In this document: positions 27,709 to 36,498 of the stretch, in pieces
Layout of the letters: each line of letters starts with the position of its first letter
How positions within the stretch are numbered: position 1 is the first letter of the stretch
NCBI RefSeq assembly: GCF_035918235.1
Contig: NZ_CP109486.1
Location: forward strand, 372,001-436,000
DNA length: 64,000 nucleotides
Reading direction: 5' to 3'
Origin: Streptomyces sp. NBC_01445
GTDB lineage: Bacteria; Actinomycetota; Actinomycetes; Streptomycetales; Streptomycetaceae
The notes under the pieces: generated by a model
The model's input: the letters and a program-made list of their open reading frames with translations, nothing else
Databases searched by the model: none
Told to the model about the DNA's origin: nothing
Position numbers and translations under genes: made by a program

Positions 27709-28059
27709 AACGTGGACGGAGGTCAGCGCCTGTCACTGCGAAGGTTGGCGGGTGGCTGCCGAGGCCCGTGCAGCGGTCAAAGGAGCGGGCATGGCAATCC
27801 CAAGGCCAGGGTGACCACACAATGAGCGTCAACGCCACACCCACCCGTTCATCTGCTGATCGATGAGGCCCTCAGTGCGGGCTGTGGGTGAAATGGTGAG
27901 GTGCCGCAACGGCGGAGGGCGTACGGGCCCCAGGTTCGGGGCGTGCCCAGGCGTCCGTTCAGGGCTCTTTAACGGCGGCCCAGCATGGCGGGAAGCTACT
28001 GCCGGACGCCGGAAACTATGAGTCGAACCAGGATTTGTGCGCGAGTAGGACCCTCCCGG
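27709..28059. other. Intergenic region without a recognised gene
   Basis: I see no supported reading frame here. GACCCTCCCGGTGACAGGGA near 28048 contains a small inverted repeat (CCCTCCC/GGGAGG in extended form), otherwise unremarkable. Confidence 0.3.
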
Positions 28060-28320
28060 TGACAGGGAGGCCCGCTCACAGGCAGCGAAAACCGCTTTGA
28101 GCAGCCCTACGGCCCCGACCTGGTACAGGTCCTCGACATTTTCGCGAATGTCAGGGACTCGCCCCGCGATGCGGTGCGCGACGGGCAGCCACGCTCGACG
28201 ATCTCTTCACACAACAGGTCCCGCTCAAGTCCTTCGCCAAGCTCCGCGAGGTGGGCGCAGACGGCGGAGGTGGTGGTGTCGAGACTGTTCGATACCGATG
28301 CCGCCGATTCCGGCGGGGCG
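28060..28320 (-). pseudogene. SigB/SigF-type sigma factor, degraded fragment
   Basis: One minus-strand frame reads AHLAELGEGLERDLLCEEIV, and in the next frame it continues as LPVAHRIAG then ENVEDLYQVGAVGLLKAV. This is the characteristic sigma region 2 of SigB/SigF-type factors, where the conserved form is EDLxQVAxxGLxKAV. Frame changes and missing ends make it a relic. It abuts the IS6 fragment. Confidence 0.55.
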
Positions 28321-28665
28321 ACAAGAACGGTCCCTCCGGGCCTGGCGATTGCTGGCCCACGACGTCGAGGGAGGTTGTCGAGTAGGTTGCCGTCCTGGTC
28401 GACGGCCCGCCACAAATACTTCAGCGGGTTCTTGCGAGGAACTCCCGGGCGTTTACGCCCGGGAGGAATCGCCTCCACGGGGTGTGACGCGGAGCGTCGC
28501 CGTGATGTGCCGCAGGCCATCACGGCCGCGGAGCGGCCCGGGGCGTTCCGGCGGAGCCGGGCCACGGCGGTGTGTGCGGTCAGGGCCGGGGCAGGTTTCG
28601 CTCGTTCGGGTGAGGTGGGGCGAACGTGTGGTGGGTCTTCGTCCAGGTGTATAGGTTCGCTGCTC

Positions 28666-29838
28666 GTGAAGCTGGTGGTGCGGGTGAAGCTGCTGCCGAC
28701 GCCCGTACAGGCGGCGGCACTTGAGGCCACCCTGCACGCCTGCAACGAGGCCGCCACCTGGGCCGCGTCCGTCGCATTCGAGAAAGAGGCGCGACGTCCG
28801 CTGGAGCTCCGCAAGCACACCTATGCCGAGATCCGGGTCAGGTGGGGCCTGGGCGCGCAGGCCGCCCAGCACGCGATCAAGAAGACCTGCGATGCCTACA
28901 CCACCTTGAAGGCGAACCTGCGTAACGGCCGGTACGGGCGGCCCGGTTCCAGGCGGCACGCCCGCGCCTCGGGCAAGCCGGTGGTCTTCCGGCCCCAGGC
29001 GGCGCGGCCTTACGACGACCGGATGCTGTCCTGGCAGCACCAGGCACGCACGGTGTCCATCTGGACCACCGCGGGCCGGCTCAAGGGCGTGGCGTACACC
29101 GGGCAGGCCGGGCAGCTGGAGGTCCTTGCCGCGCACCGCAAGGGTGAGTCCGACCTGGTGTGCCAGGACGGGAAGTGGTTCCTGATCGCGACGTGCGAGA
29201 TCGCCGAGGGGGATCTGAACACTCATCCGGCCGGGTTCCTCGGGGTGGATCTGGGGATCGTGAACGTCGCCGCCACCTCCGACGGCGAGCGCCACTGCGG
29301 GCGTCGGATCAACCGCAAGCGGGAACGGGATCGCAAGCTGCGGTCCAAGCTGCAGAAGAAGAACACCAAGTCCGCCAAGCGGCGGGCGAAGAAGTACGCG
29401 GGCAGGGAAGCCCGGCGGAACAAGGACATCAACCACAAGATTTCGAAGCGGATCGTGGCGGAGGCTGAACGCACCGGTCGCGGGATCGCCCTGGAGACAC
29501 TCACGGGCATCCGCGAGCGGGCACGGCTGAGAAAGCCCCAACGCACCACGCTCCACTCCTGGCCATTCGCCCAGCTCGGCTCCTTCATCGCCTACAAAGC
29601 GAAGCGGGCCGGAATGCCGGTCGTCTACGTCGATCCGGCCTACACCAGCCAGGAATGCTCCCAGTGCCATCACACCGAACGCGACAACCGGCCCTCCCAG
29701 GCCGTCTTCGCGTGCCGGGTCTGCGGCTTCGTTGAGCACGCGGACCACAACGCGTCCCACAACATCCGCCAACGCGGCTGGATGGTGTGGGTCTGCGGGG
29801 CTCAGTCAACGGCCCCTGAACTCACCCTCATCGCGTGA
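28666..29838 (+). CDS. tnpB: TnpB RNA-guided nuclease, copy 2
   Basis: 390 residues from GTG 28666, differing from copy 1 at a limited number of positions (for example SVAFEKEARR against GVAFEENARR, and NTKSAKRR against QTKSAKRR). RuvC residues D195, E277 and D360 and the four zinc cysteines are all present, so it should be active. The open frame extends far upstream through other sequence, but homology with copy 1 sets the start. Confidence 0.92.
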   Translation: MKLVVRVKLLPTPVQAAALEATLHACNEAATWAASVAFEKEARRPLELRKHTYAEIRVRWGLGAQAAQHAIKKTCDAYTTLKANLRNGRYGRPGSRRHARASGKPVVFRPQAARPYDDRMLSWQHQARTVSIWTTAGRLKGVAYTGQAGQLEVLAAHRKGESDLVCQDGKWFLIATCEIAEGDLNTHPAGFLGVDLGIVNVAATSDGERHCGRRINRKRERDRKLRSKLQKKNTKSAKRRAKKYAGREARRNKDINHKISKRIVAEAERTGRGIALETLTGIRERARLRKPQRTTLHSWPFAQLGSFIAYKAKRAGMPVVYVDPAYTSQECSQCHHTERDNRPSQAVFACRVCGFVEHADHNASHNIRQRGWMVWVCGAQSTAPELTLIA

Positions 29839-29918
29839 GTCCTGGACGCAGCCGAACCCATCACAGCCAGTGATGACTCGAGCAGCAAGCCCGGTCGTTT
29901 CACGACCGGGCAGTTGAC
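29817..29918 (+). ncRNA. Predicted TnpB guide RNA scaffold, copy 2
   Basis: Equivalent of the copy 1 prediction: tnpB 3' end through the perfect hairpin 29890-29910 to base 29918. The guide would begin at 29919 with CTCCCCGTTGACTTTGATGA, which is partly IS6 transposase sequence. Inferred from family knowledge, not from a covariance model. Confidence 0.35.
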
Positions 29919-30416
29919 CTCCCCGTTGACTTTGATGAACACCTCGCCCAGGTGCCACTTGTCGCCGGGCCGGGGCCGGCGGCGGCGCAGTCCGTTCGCG
30001 TAGGCCTGGCCGAACTTGGCGCACCAGCGGCGGATGGTTGTCTCGTAGGAGACGATGACGCCTCGCTGGAGCATCAGCGCCTCGACCTCGCGGAAGCTGA
30101 GCGGGAAGCGGAAGTACAGCTACCCGCAGTGGGAGATCACCTCGACCGGGTACCGGTGCCCCCTGTACGACGGCGACGTGCTCCCCACGGACGACCCCTC
30201 CCAGCGTGATCAACCAGAAGATCATCCCACCCGGTCGGTCGACGTGACAGCGCCTCGCTATCCGATGCGTGTCAGAGCTCGCAGCCCCATCCTGAAGTGG
30301 CTGGATTTAAGTGGTTCACGGCCGGACCGATGCGGTGCCGAAGTCCGCATGGCCGGCACCGTGGGCAACGGACGCACAGTCCACTCGTAACAGATCGCAT
30401 AGGAAAGAGCGGACGC

Positions 30417-31055
30417 ATGACCGACATCATCGCGGGGGTAGAAATTCCCGAGACCTCGGCCGTGGCGGAGGCCACGAGCCACCTCCGGGAAACGATCACG
30501 CCCCTGCTCTTCCATCACTCCCGGCGTGTCTTTCTCTTCGCCTCCCTGCACGCGCGCGAGTTGGGCCTACAGCCCGACCCCGAGCTGCTTTACATCTCCG
30601 CGATGTTCCACGACGCCGGCCTCCTGACCCCGTTCTCCGAGGAGGAACAGCGTTTCGAGCTCGACGGCGCCGACCACGCGCGCAAGTTCCTGCTCGACCG
30701 CGGGTTCCCCGAGAGCGCCGCCGAAGTGGTCTGGACGGCGATCGCGCTGCACACGACGCCGGGGATTCCCGGCCGGATGGGCCACGAGATCGCTGCCACC
30801 AACTACGGCGTTCTGACCGACGCGGTCGGCTGGGGCCTGGACGGACTCGAGGGCGACCTGGTGGACGAGATCGTCGCCGCTCATCCGCGCGGAAACTTTA
30901 AGAAGGAATTCGCGCAAACGTTCGTCGAGGGGCTCAAGGGCCGTCCGGGCACCACGTACGGGACCATCAATGCGGACTATCTAGAACGCTTCGTTCCCGG
31001 CTTCCACCGCACGTCCGTGATTGAGCGCATCACCGATGCGCCCTGGTCGCAGTGA
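30417..31055 (+). CDS. HD-domain hydrolase (cyanamide hydratase-like)
   Basis: A 212-residue protein with HD-fold metal ligands: HHSRRVFLFA, then the HD pair in ISAMFHDAGLLTPFS, and later histidines in ALHTTPGIPGR. The layout (helix-rich, GMGHEIA-like stretch, C-terminal FHRTSVIERI) resembles the cyanamide hydratase/HDIG group of single-domain hydrolases. The natural substrate is unknown. The start at ATG 30417 lacks a strong ribosome site. Bases 30187-30416 hold no gene. Confidence 0.82.
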   Translation: MTDIIAGVEIPETSAVAEATSHLRETITPLLFHHSRRVFLFASLHARELGLQPDPELLYISAMFHDAGLLTPFSEEEQRFELDGADHARKFLLDRGFPESAAEVVWTAIALHTTPGIPGRMGHEIAATNYGVLTDAVGWGLDGLEGDLVDEIVAAHPRGNFKKEFAQTFVEGLKGRPGTTYGTINADYLERFVPGFHRTSVIERITDAPWSQ

Positions 31056-31322
31056 GCCGGCAGCAATCACAGGCGTGCCGATGAAACCGCTCGGTCCCTC
31101 CGCGGACTCCTCGCGCTCACCCCCTCAGTGGTCACCGACGTCACGACACCCAGGGAGCCGCGGGCGGACTCGACATCGCCGCGTTGTTCCTGACCGGCGG
31201 CATGGGCGGCATGTGCTCCGCCCACCACGCGGTGTGGCAGGCCACGCAGCTGGTCGCAGTCCTCCTGACCGTGGGATCGGCCCGGCCTTGCGGTGGCCAT
31301 GGCCCTGCCGTCCCCGGTCGCA

Positions 31323-32139
31323 ACTCGCCCGCAGCCTCGTCCGACCGCGCCAGCCGCGACCGCACCCTGACCGTGCCGGGACACGAGGTCTCGGGCGTCG
31401 TGACGGAACTCGGCTACGGAACCACCGGTCTCACCGTCGGCCAGCGTCTTCGGGCTGACGGACTGGAGCGCGACGTCTCGAAGAGTGACGAGGTCGGGAA
31501 CCGCCGTGGCTCGCTCGCCGAGTACGTCGCCGTGGAAGCCCGCAATCTCGCTCCGCTCTCCGCCGACGTCGACCACACGGTGGCAGCCGCGCTGCCGATC
31601 TGCGGACTGACCGCGGGCAGGGTCTGTTCGACCACGCACACCTCACTACCGGTCAGACCATGATGATTCACGGCGCCGCTGGCGGCGTCGGCTCGATCGC
31701 CGTCCAGCTCGCCCGCGAGGCGGGAGCCCGCGTCGTCGGCACGGCCGCTCCGCCGACCGGGACACCGTCCTCGGCCTGGGCGCGCACGCGTGCCTCGACC
31801 TGCAGGCCGACCGGCGGGAGGACGCAGGCAAGGTCGACGTGGTGTTCGACGTGATCGGCGGCGACGTGCTCGAACGCTCGGCCGCGCTCGTGCGCGCCGT
31901 CGGCACGCTCGCCACGATCGCCCACCGGCCCATCGTGCGCCCCGACGACGGGCGGGCCCTCTTCTTCGTCGTGGAACCCGACCGCGCAGGCCTCACCGAC
32001 CTCGCCCGGCGACTCCGGGAAGGACGGCTCGAGGTGCGGGTCGGCTCCGTTCGGCCGCTGGCCGAGGCAAGCCGCCGCCGCCTTCACCCCTGAGCGGCGC
32101 ATCGCCGACCGCACGATCATCCGCGTCGCCGAGGAGTGA
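31323..32139 (+). pseudogene. Zinc-independent quinone oxidoreductase, broken paralogue
   Basis: The sequence parallels the intact gene at 34966-35886 from PGHEVSGVVTELGYGTTGL through EYVAVEARNLAPLSADVDHT. It then changes frame before the cofactor site IHGAAGGVGSIAVQLAREAG, again to VFDVIGGDVLERSAALVRA, and ends with a frame change before IADRTIIRVAEE and TGA. At least three frame changes and a missing N-terminus make it a pseudogene. Bases 31056-31322 hold a short coding-like stretch (ALFLTGGMGGMCSAHHAV) that I cannot assign. Confidence 0.85.
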
Positions 32140-32142
32140 GGG

Positions 32143-32370
32143 TCAGGACACCGGCTCCCGTACCGCGTAGGACCCACTGCGACGAAGCAACCGCCTGGTC
32201 GCACCGCGCACACCCCCATGCCACCAGACCCCGAACGTCATGGGGTGTCTGACCAGACGCGCAGCTCGGTTTCGCCGCCGGCTTGCCGGATCCGGTCGGC
32301 GTATTCGACGGCTTCGTCCCGGAGAAATTCGGCGGGCACTGACGTTGCGGTCATCGAGCAGTGGCCCCTG
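32143..32370 (-). pseudogene. Alpha/beta hydrolase C-terminal fragment
   Basis: Minus-strand frames read VPAEFLRDEAVEYADRIRQ then GGETELRVWSDTPH, and in another frame GVWWHGG, resembling the DPLRDEGxxYAxRL...H region around the catalytic histidine of HSL/alpha-beta hydrolases. There is a frame break and no N-terminus. Confidence 0.4.
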
Positions 32371-32408
32371 CCGTGGAGGGGCCGGCACATGCGCGGCATA
32401 GTTGCAGT

Positions 32409-34445
32409 ATGTCCAGTGATGGTTCTACGAGCTCCGCAGCTGGAGAGTGGGCCGTGCAACCGGGTGACGTCCTGGCAGTGCTCAGTGCCGACATGACGGT
32501 CTCCGTGTGGACCGGGGCCGCCGAGCGCCTATGGGGCTATTCGGCTGACCAAGCGCTCCATAGTCCCGCCAAGGGCCTGCTGGTTTCGGGCGCCCCGGAA
32601 ATTCCCCGTATCTTTGCCGGCAGCCCCTGGTCAGGGCGGGTGCGGATCCGCCACTGCGACGGCCATGAGTCAGCTGCGGATCTTCGGATTACTCCTCTGG
32701 ACACTGACGGCGGCGCGGGTTGGCTCGTATGGGGGCCGAACACATTTGGCCGGCCAGGCCTGGATCCGGCAGCGTCGGATGCGTTCTTTCACCACTCGCC
32801 GATCAGTCTGGTCATCTGGGACCGGGAATTGCGCTGTGTCTGGTTCAACGACAGCGTTCGCAATCAGGACATCTACAGCTCCGAGCCGGAGCTGGGCGGC
32901 TATGTCACCGATGTGGTCCGCGCTCGTCACCCAGAGATTCTGGAACGCGCTATGGCGCGCGTATTGCACAACGGGGTGCCGCTCCTCGGGTACGAACTGT
33001 GGCCGACCGAGGCTCGCGCCCCCGACCGTTACTACTGTGTTGCCTTGATCCGTCTCGATGGACCGGACGGTCGACCACTGGGCGTCTGTTCTGTGGCTGT
33101 GCAGGCCAGCACCGGGCAGGAAGTCGGAGGACTTCGCCTGCTCAACGAAGCGAAAAGCCGCATTGGCGCAGATTTGGACCCGTTGGTCACCAGCCAGAGG
33201 CTGGCGGAGACAGCGGTACCGAACCTCGCCGACTACGTCACGATCGACCTCGTCGAGGCCGTGCCGCTGGACAAGGAGCCGTTGAGACGCCTCAAGTCCA
33301 CCGATACGAGAATCCCTGGCTTCTACCGCGCCGGCGCCGCTTCCATCCACGACGACCTTCGCGAGTCTCTCTGGGCGCGCGGAACGCCGGTCTACGTTCC
33401 GCCAGCATCCCCTTTCACCACCGTGCTCAAAAATCGTAGGTCCTACTTCGAGCCTGTACTCGACACCTCCCCCGGCGCTTGGCTCGACAACGACCCGGAT
33501 CGGGCCCGGGTCATTCGCCAGACCGGAATGCATTCCCTCATAATCGTCCCCCTGCAGGCCCGCGGTGCAACACTCGGCATCGCCGTCTTCGTGCGCAGCC
33601 AGAACCCGGTTCCGTTCAGCAAGGCAGACCTTGCTCTTGCCGAGGAACTCGCGGCCCGGGCCGCACTGATCATCGACAACGCCCTGCGATACACGCGAGA
33701 GCGAACTGCCGCGCTTGCGATACAACGCGCCCTGGTGCCGCACCACTTGTCAGGCGGCAGCACAGTCGAGGTGGCCACCCGCTACCTGCCCGCAGACACG
33801 CACGCCGGCGTCGGCGGCGACTGGTTCGACGTCATCCAACTGTCTGATGGCCGAGTGGCCTTGGTCGTGGGAGATGTTGTCGGTCACGGCATCAACGCGG
33901 CCGTGACCATGGGACACCTCCGCGCCACGACCCGTGCGCTCAGCAAGTTGGAATTGCCGCCCGCCGAATTGCTACATCTCATGGATGAACTCGCCGTCGA
34001 CATCGCCCGTGACCGTTTCGACGACGGCACCTCCACACCATCGGCTTTTGCAGCCACCTGCCTCTACTGTGTGTACGACCCGAAATCGCAGCGATGCACC
34101 ATGTCCAGTGCCGGCCATCCCCCACCCGCGATCATCTTCCCGGACGGATCGGTCGACTTCGCCGAAGTACCTCCAGGTGCACCCATCGGGGTGGGATTGG
34201 GCTCCTTCGAATCGACCGAGGTGAAGCTACCGGACAGCAGCGTGATGGGGCTGTACACCGACGGTCTGATCGAGACGGAGCACGACGTCGACCGGGGACT
34301 GCAGCGGCTGCGCACCGCTCTCGCCGGCCCCAATTCCAGTCTGGACGACCTATGCACATCGGTCGTCGACACCTTGGCCCCGGACGGACCGATGGACGAC
34401 GACATCGCCCTCCTTCTGGCCCGCATCCACCCCGCCGCTGACTAG
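32409..34445 (+). CDS. PAS-GAF-PP2C serine/threonine phosphatase (SpoIIE/RsbU type)
   Basis: About 678 residues. Two PAS-like domains lie at roughly 20-110 and 120-235, a GAF-like domain at 255-430 (MHSLIIVPLQARGATLGIAV) and a PP2C/SpoIIE phosphatase at 450-675. The metal-binding aspartates are visible in GVGGDWFDVI, VVGDVVGHG, LYTDGLIE and GPMDDDIALLL. Such proteins dephosphorylate anti-anti-sigma factors. No membrane segment is present. There is no ribosome site before the ATG; CATAGT seven bases upstream might be a -10 of a leaderless message. Relics of an RsbW-like ATPase and a SigB-like factor lie within 10 kb, but no intact partner is visible. Confidence 0.92.
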   Translation: MSSDGSTSSAAGEWAVQPGDVLAVLSADMTVSVWTGAAERLWGYSADQALHSPAKGLLVSGAPEIPRIFAGSPWSGRVRIRHCDGHESAADLRITPLDTDGGAGWLVWGPNTFGRPGLDPAASDAFFHHSPISLVIWDRELRCVWFNDSVRNQDIYSSEPELGGYVTDVVRARHPEILERAMARVLHNGVPLLGYELWPTEARAPDRYYCVALIRLDGPDGRPLGVCSVAVQASTGQEVGGLRLLNEAKSRIGADLDPLVTSQRLAETAVPNLADYVTIDLVEAVPLDKEPLRRLKSTDTRIPGFYRAGAASIHDDLRESLWARGTPVYVPPASPFTTVLKNRRSYFEPVLDTSPGAWLDNDPDRARVIRQTGMHSLIIVPLQARGATLGIAVFVRSQNPVPFSKADLALAEELAARAALIIDNALRYTRERTAALAIQRALVPHHLSGGSTVEVATRYLPADTHAGVGGDWFDVIQLSDGRVALVVGDVVGHGINAAVTMGHLRATTRALSKLELPPAELLHLMDELAVDIARDRFDDGTSTPSAFAATCLYCVYDPKSQRCTMSSAGHPPPAIIFPDGSVDFAEVPPGAPIGVGLGSFESTEVKLPDSSVMGLYTDGLIETEHDVDRGLQRLRTALAGPNSSLDDLCTSVVDTLAPDGPMDDDIALLLARIHPAAD

Positions 34446-34565
34446 AACGGCTACCACGCCCTGGTGATCGGCGCGCTCACCGGCGAGGTGGTGCGCCGGG
34501 CCACGGATCACACGCTCCGAGAGGTGTGCGAGGAGCGGGTGCGCGCGCCGTACGGCATCGGCACG
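34446..34565 (+). pseudogene. Serine beta-lactamase-like hydrolase fragment
   Basis: Directly after the phosphatase stop, the frame reads NGYHALVIGALTGEVVRRAT, then DHTLREVCEERVRAPYGI. In class C beta-lactamase/esterase proteins this is the segment after the YSN motif (YHALxxGxLxGELVRR). Start and remainder are absent, and it joins the next fragment at about 34566. Confidence 0.5.
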
Positions 34566-34566
34566 C

Positions 34567-34785
34567 AAGTTCATCCACGGCGGCGAGCGCATCGCCGAGG
34601 TCATGGTGCATACGGGGCGCCAGTGGCACCCGGACCGCATCGACTTCGCCGAGGTCGGCGGCGAGCTCGCCCTCGTGTTCCACCGGGAAAGCCGGGTCTA
34701 CTCCGTCGACACGGTCCAGATCACAGACAGTCTGATCACCGCGTACCGCAGGGTCCTCAATCCCGACAAACTCGTGCGCGTCTGA
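34567..34785 (+). pseudogene. ECF sigma factor (SigJ type) C-terminal SnoaL-like fragment
   Basis: From KFIHGGERIAEV through a beta-rich stretch (ELALVFHRESRVYSVDTVQI) to AYRRVLNPDKLVRV and stop. The closing NPDKL is characteristic of the SnoaL-like C-terminal domain of SigJ/ECF41-type sigma factors. The sigma domains are missing. It is fused in place to the beta-lactamase fragment, showing a deletion. Confidence 0.55.
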
Positions 34786-34965
34786 GCTGTCACACCCGCA
34801 GGGCCTCCCTCGTCTCCCTGATGAGAACGCAAAGGGCGACGAAGAAGTCCGCGCGAGCAGGTGAGATCGATCATGCAGAACGGTATACATCCACCTGCAG
34901 CCGCGACGAGCGCTGCGCGCGAGCGGGCTGCGCGCTCGGGTCGCCCCTCCCCAGTAAGGACCTGT

Positions 34966-35886
34966 ATGCAAGCCATCACTGTGCAAGACCGTAACGCCGG
35001 TCTTGCCGGGATGTCCCTGACGGACATGCCCTACCCCCATGCGGCCGAGAACGACGTCATCGTGCGGGTGCACGCCGCTGGCTTCACCCGCGGAGAGCTG
35101 GACTGGCCCGCCACATGGACCGATCGCGCCGGCCGCGACCGGACGCCGAGCGTGCCCGGGCACGAGCTGTCCGGTGTCGTCGTAGAGCTGGGGTACGGCA
35201 CCACCGGCCTGAGCGTCGGACAGCGGGTATTCGGCCTGACCGACTGGACCCGCAACGGCACGCTCGCCGAGTACACCGCGGTGGAGGCCCGCAACCTCGC
35301 CCCGCTGCCGGCGGACATCGACCACACCGTGGCCGCCTCGCTGCCGATCTCCGGGCTGACCGCCTGGCAGGGCCTGTTCGACCACTGCCGCCTCACCACA
35401 GGCCAGACCGTCGTGATCCATGGTGCCGCGGGCGGCGTCGGCTCGATCGCGGTACAGCTCGCCCGCGAGGCCGGCGCCCGCGTCATCGGCACCGGCCGGG
35501 CCTCCGACCGGGACAGGGCACTCGCACTCGGCGTCGACACCTTCATCGACCTGCAGACCGAGAAGCTGGAGGACGCCGGCGAGGCCGACGTCGTGTTCGA
35601 CGTCATCGGCGGCGACATCCTCGACCGCTCGACCGCCCTCATCCGGGCCGGTGGCACGCTCGTCACCATCGCAATGCCGCCCAAGGTCCAGCCCAAGGAC
35701 GGGCGGGCGGTCTTCTTCGTCGTCGAACCCGACCGCGCCCGGCTCGCCGACCTCGCCACGCGGCTGAGGGACGGCCGGCTCAAGCCGGTCGTCGGTGCGG
35801 TGCGGCCGCTCGCCGAGGCACCCGCCGCATTCGCCCCCGGCAAGCGCACCCCAGGCAAGACGATCATCCGCGTCACGGAAGACTGA
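34966..35886 (+). CDS. Zinc-independent quinone oxidoreductase (MDR family)
   Basis: 306 residues of the quinone-oxidoreductase branch of medium-chain dehydrogenases. A GroES-like N-domain (VPGHELSGVVVELGYGTTGL) precedes a Rossmann domain with the NADPH motif IHGAAGGVGSIAVQLAREAG. The usual zinc-binding cysteines are lacking. It reduces quinones or activated carbonyls with NADPH. The ATG at 34966 follows AAGGA at a 5-base spacing; the frame is open further upstream but without a site. The cupin lipoprotein starts 15 bp downstream, probably in one operon. A broken paralogue lies at 31323-32139. Confidence 0.9.
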   Translation: MQAITVQDRNAGLAGMSLTDMPYPHAAENDVIVRVHAAGFTRGELDWPATWTDRAGRDRTPSVPGHELSGVVVELGYGTTGLSVGQRVFGLTDWTRNGTLAEYTAVEARNLAPLPADIDHTVAASLPISGLTAWQGLFDHCRLTTGQTVVIHGAAGGVGSIAVQLAREAGARVIGTGRASDRDRALALGVDTFIDLQTEKLEDAGEADVVFDVIGGDILDRSTALIRAGGTLVTIAMPPKVQPKDGRAVFFVVEPDRARLADLATRLRDGRLKPVVGAVRPLAEAPAAFAPGKRTPGKTIIRVTED

Positions 35887-35901
35887 ATCAGGAGACCGAT
35901 C

Positions 35902-36384
35902 ATGATCGAAATGCGGATCGCCGGCGGCTTGCTGGCCGTCGCTACGCTGGCCACGGCCACGGCCTGCTCGACCTCGAACCAGCCCGCCCACGCCAAGAGG
36001 CCAACCGCGGCCGTGGCATCGCCCGCGGCCATGCCATCGACGCGCCCCACCGAAACCCTCAAGCCGCTGCTCCAGCAGGCCCTTCCGAATGTGAAGGGCA
36101 AGACGTTCACCTCGGTGATCGTCGACTTCCCGCCCAACGCAAGCGCGCTGCCGCACCGGCACGGCCAGGCGTTCGTCTACGCCTACGTCCTCAAAGGCAC
36201 CGTGCGCAGCAAGCTCGACGGCAAGCCCGTGACCACCTACCACCAGGGCGAGAACTGGGTCGAGCAGCCGGGCGCCCACCACGTCCTCACCGAGAACACC
36301 AGCCGGACCAAGCCCGCCAAGCTCCTGGTCGTCTTCGTCTCCAACACCGGAGACAAGCTCAAGGTCGACGACCCGAAGTCATAG
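35902..36384 (+). CDS. Cupin-domain lipoprotein
   Basis: 160 residues. A signal peptide (MIEMRIAGGLLAVATLATAT) is followed by a lipobox-like ATAC and a low-complexity linker, indicating a cell-surface lipoprotein. Residues about 70-150 form a cupin: LPHRHGQAFVYAYVLKGTV with the metal histidines in HRH, then PGAHHVLTENTS. It may bind a metal or small molecule at the surface. AGGAG lies 8 bases before the start. It follows the quinone oxidoreductase. Confidence 0.85.
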   Translation: MIEMRIAGGLLAVATLATATACSTSNQPAHAKRPTAAVASPAAMPSTRPTETLKPLLQQALPNVKGKTFTSVIVDFPPNASALPHRHGQAFVYAYVLKGTVRSKLDGKPVTTYHQGENWVEQPGAHHVLTENTSRTKPAKLLVVFVSNTGDKLKVDDPKS

Positions 36385-36498
36385 CCCGGGACACGCAGCG
36401 GGCGGCAACACACTTCACGAACCCTGCCCCTGCCAGAACACACAGCGCCCGGGGACCCCGAGTAGGGCATCCAGAGTTCCCGTGGAGTGAGGCCGCTG

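Larger units (their letters stand above)
28436..29918 (+). mobile_element. TnpB-only IS200/IS605-type element, copy 2
   Basis: Inverted near-identical copy of 21419-22895. The left end near 28436 carries a perfect hairpin TCCCGGGCG-TTTA-CGCCCGGGA. The right end carries the perfect hairpin at 29890-29910 and stops after GTTGAC at 29913-29918. The host sequence on both sides is the IS6 transposase. No tnpA is present. Confidence 0.72.
28350..30186 (-). pseudogene. IS6-family transposase, split by a TnpB element
   Basis: The N-terminal part is at 29925-30186: SYRGHRYPVEVISHCG, an in-frame TAG where tryptophan is usual, LYFRFPLSFREVEALMLQRG, SYETTIRRWCAKFGQAYANG and KWHLGEVFIKVNGE. The first catalytic aspartate (HLDEV in the family) is glycine here. 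The next part, KYLWRAVDQDGNLLDNL, lies at about 28370-28430 on the far side of the TnpB element, after which the gene ends in the sigma relic. The transposase was therefore probably inactive independently of the insertion. Confidence 0.75.

Noticed and set aside
28174..28665. N-terminal extension of TnpB copy 2
   Set aside because: Comparison with copy 1 and TnpB family length places the start at GTG 28666; upstream sequence is element end, IS6 and sigma relic.
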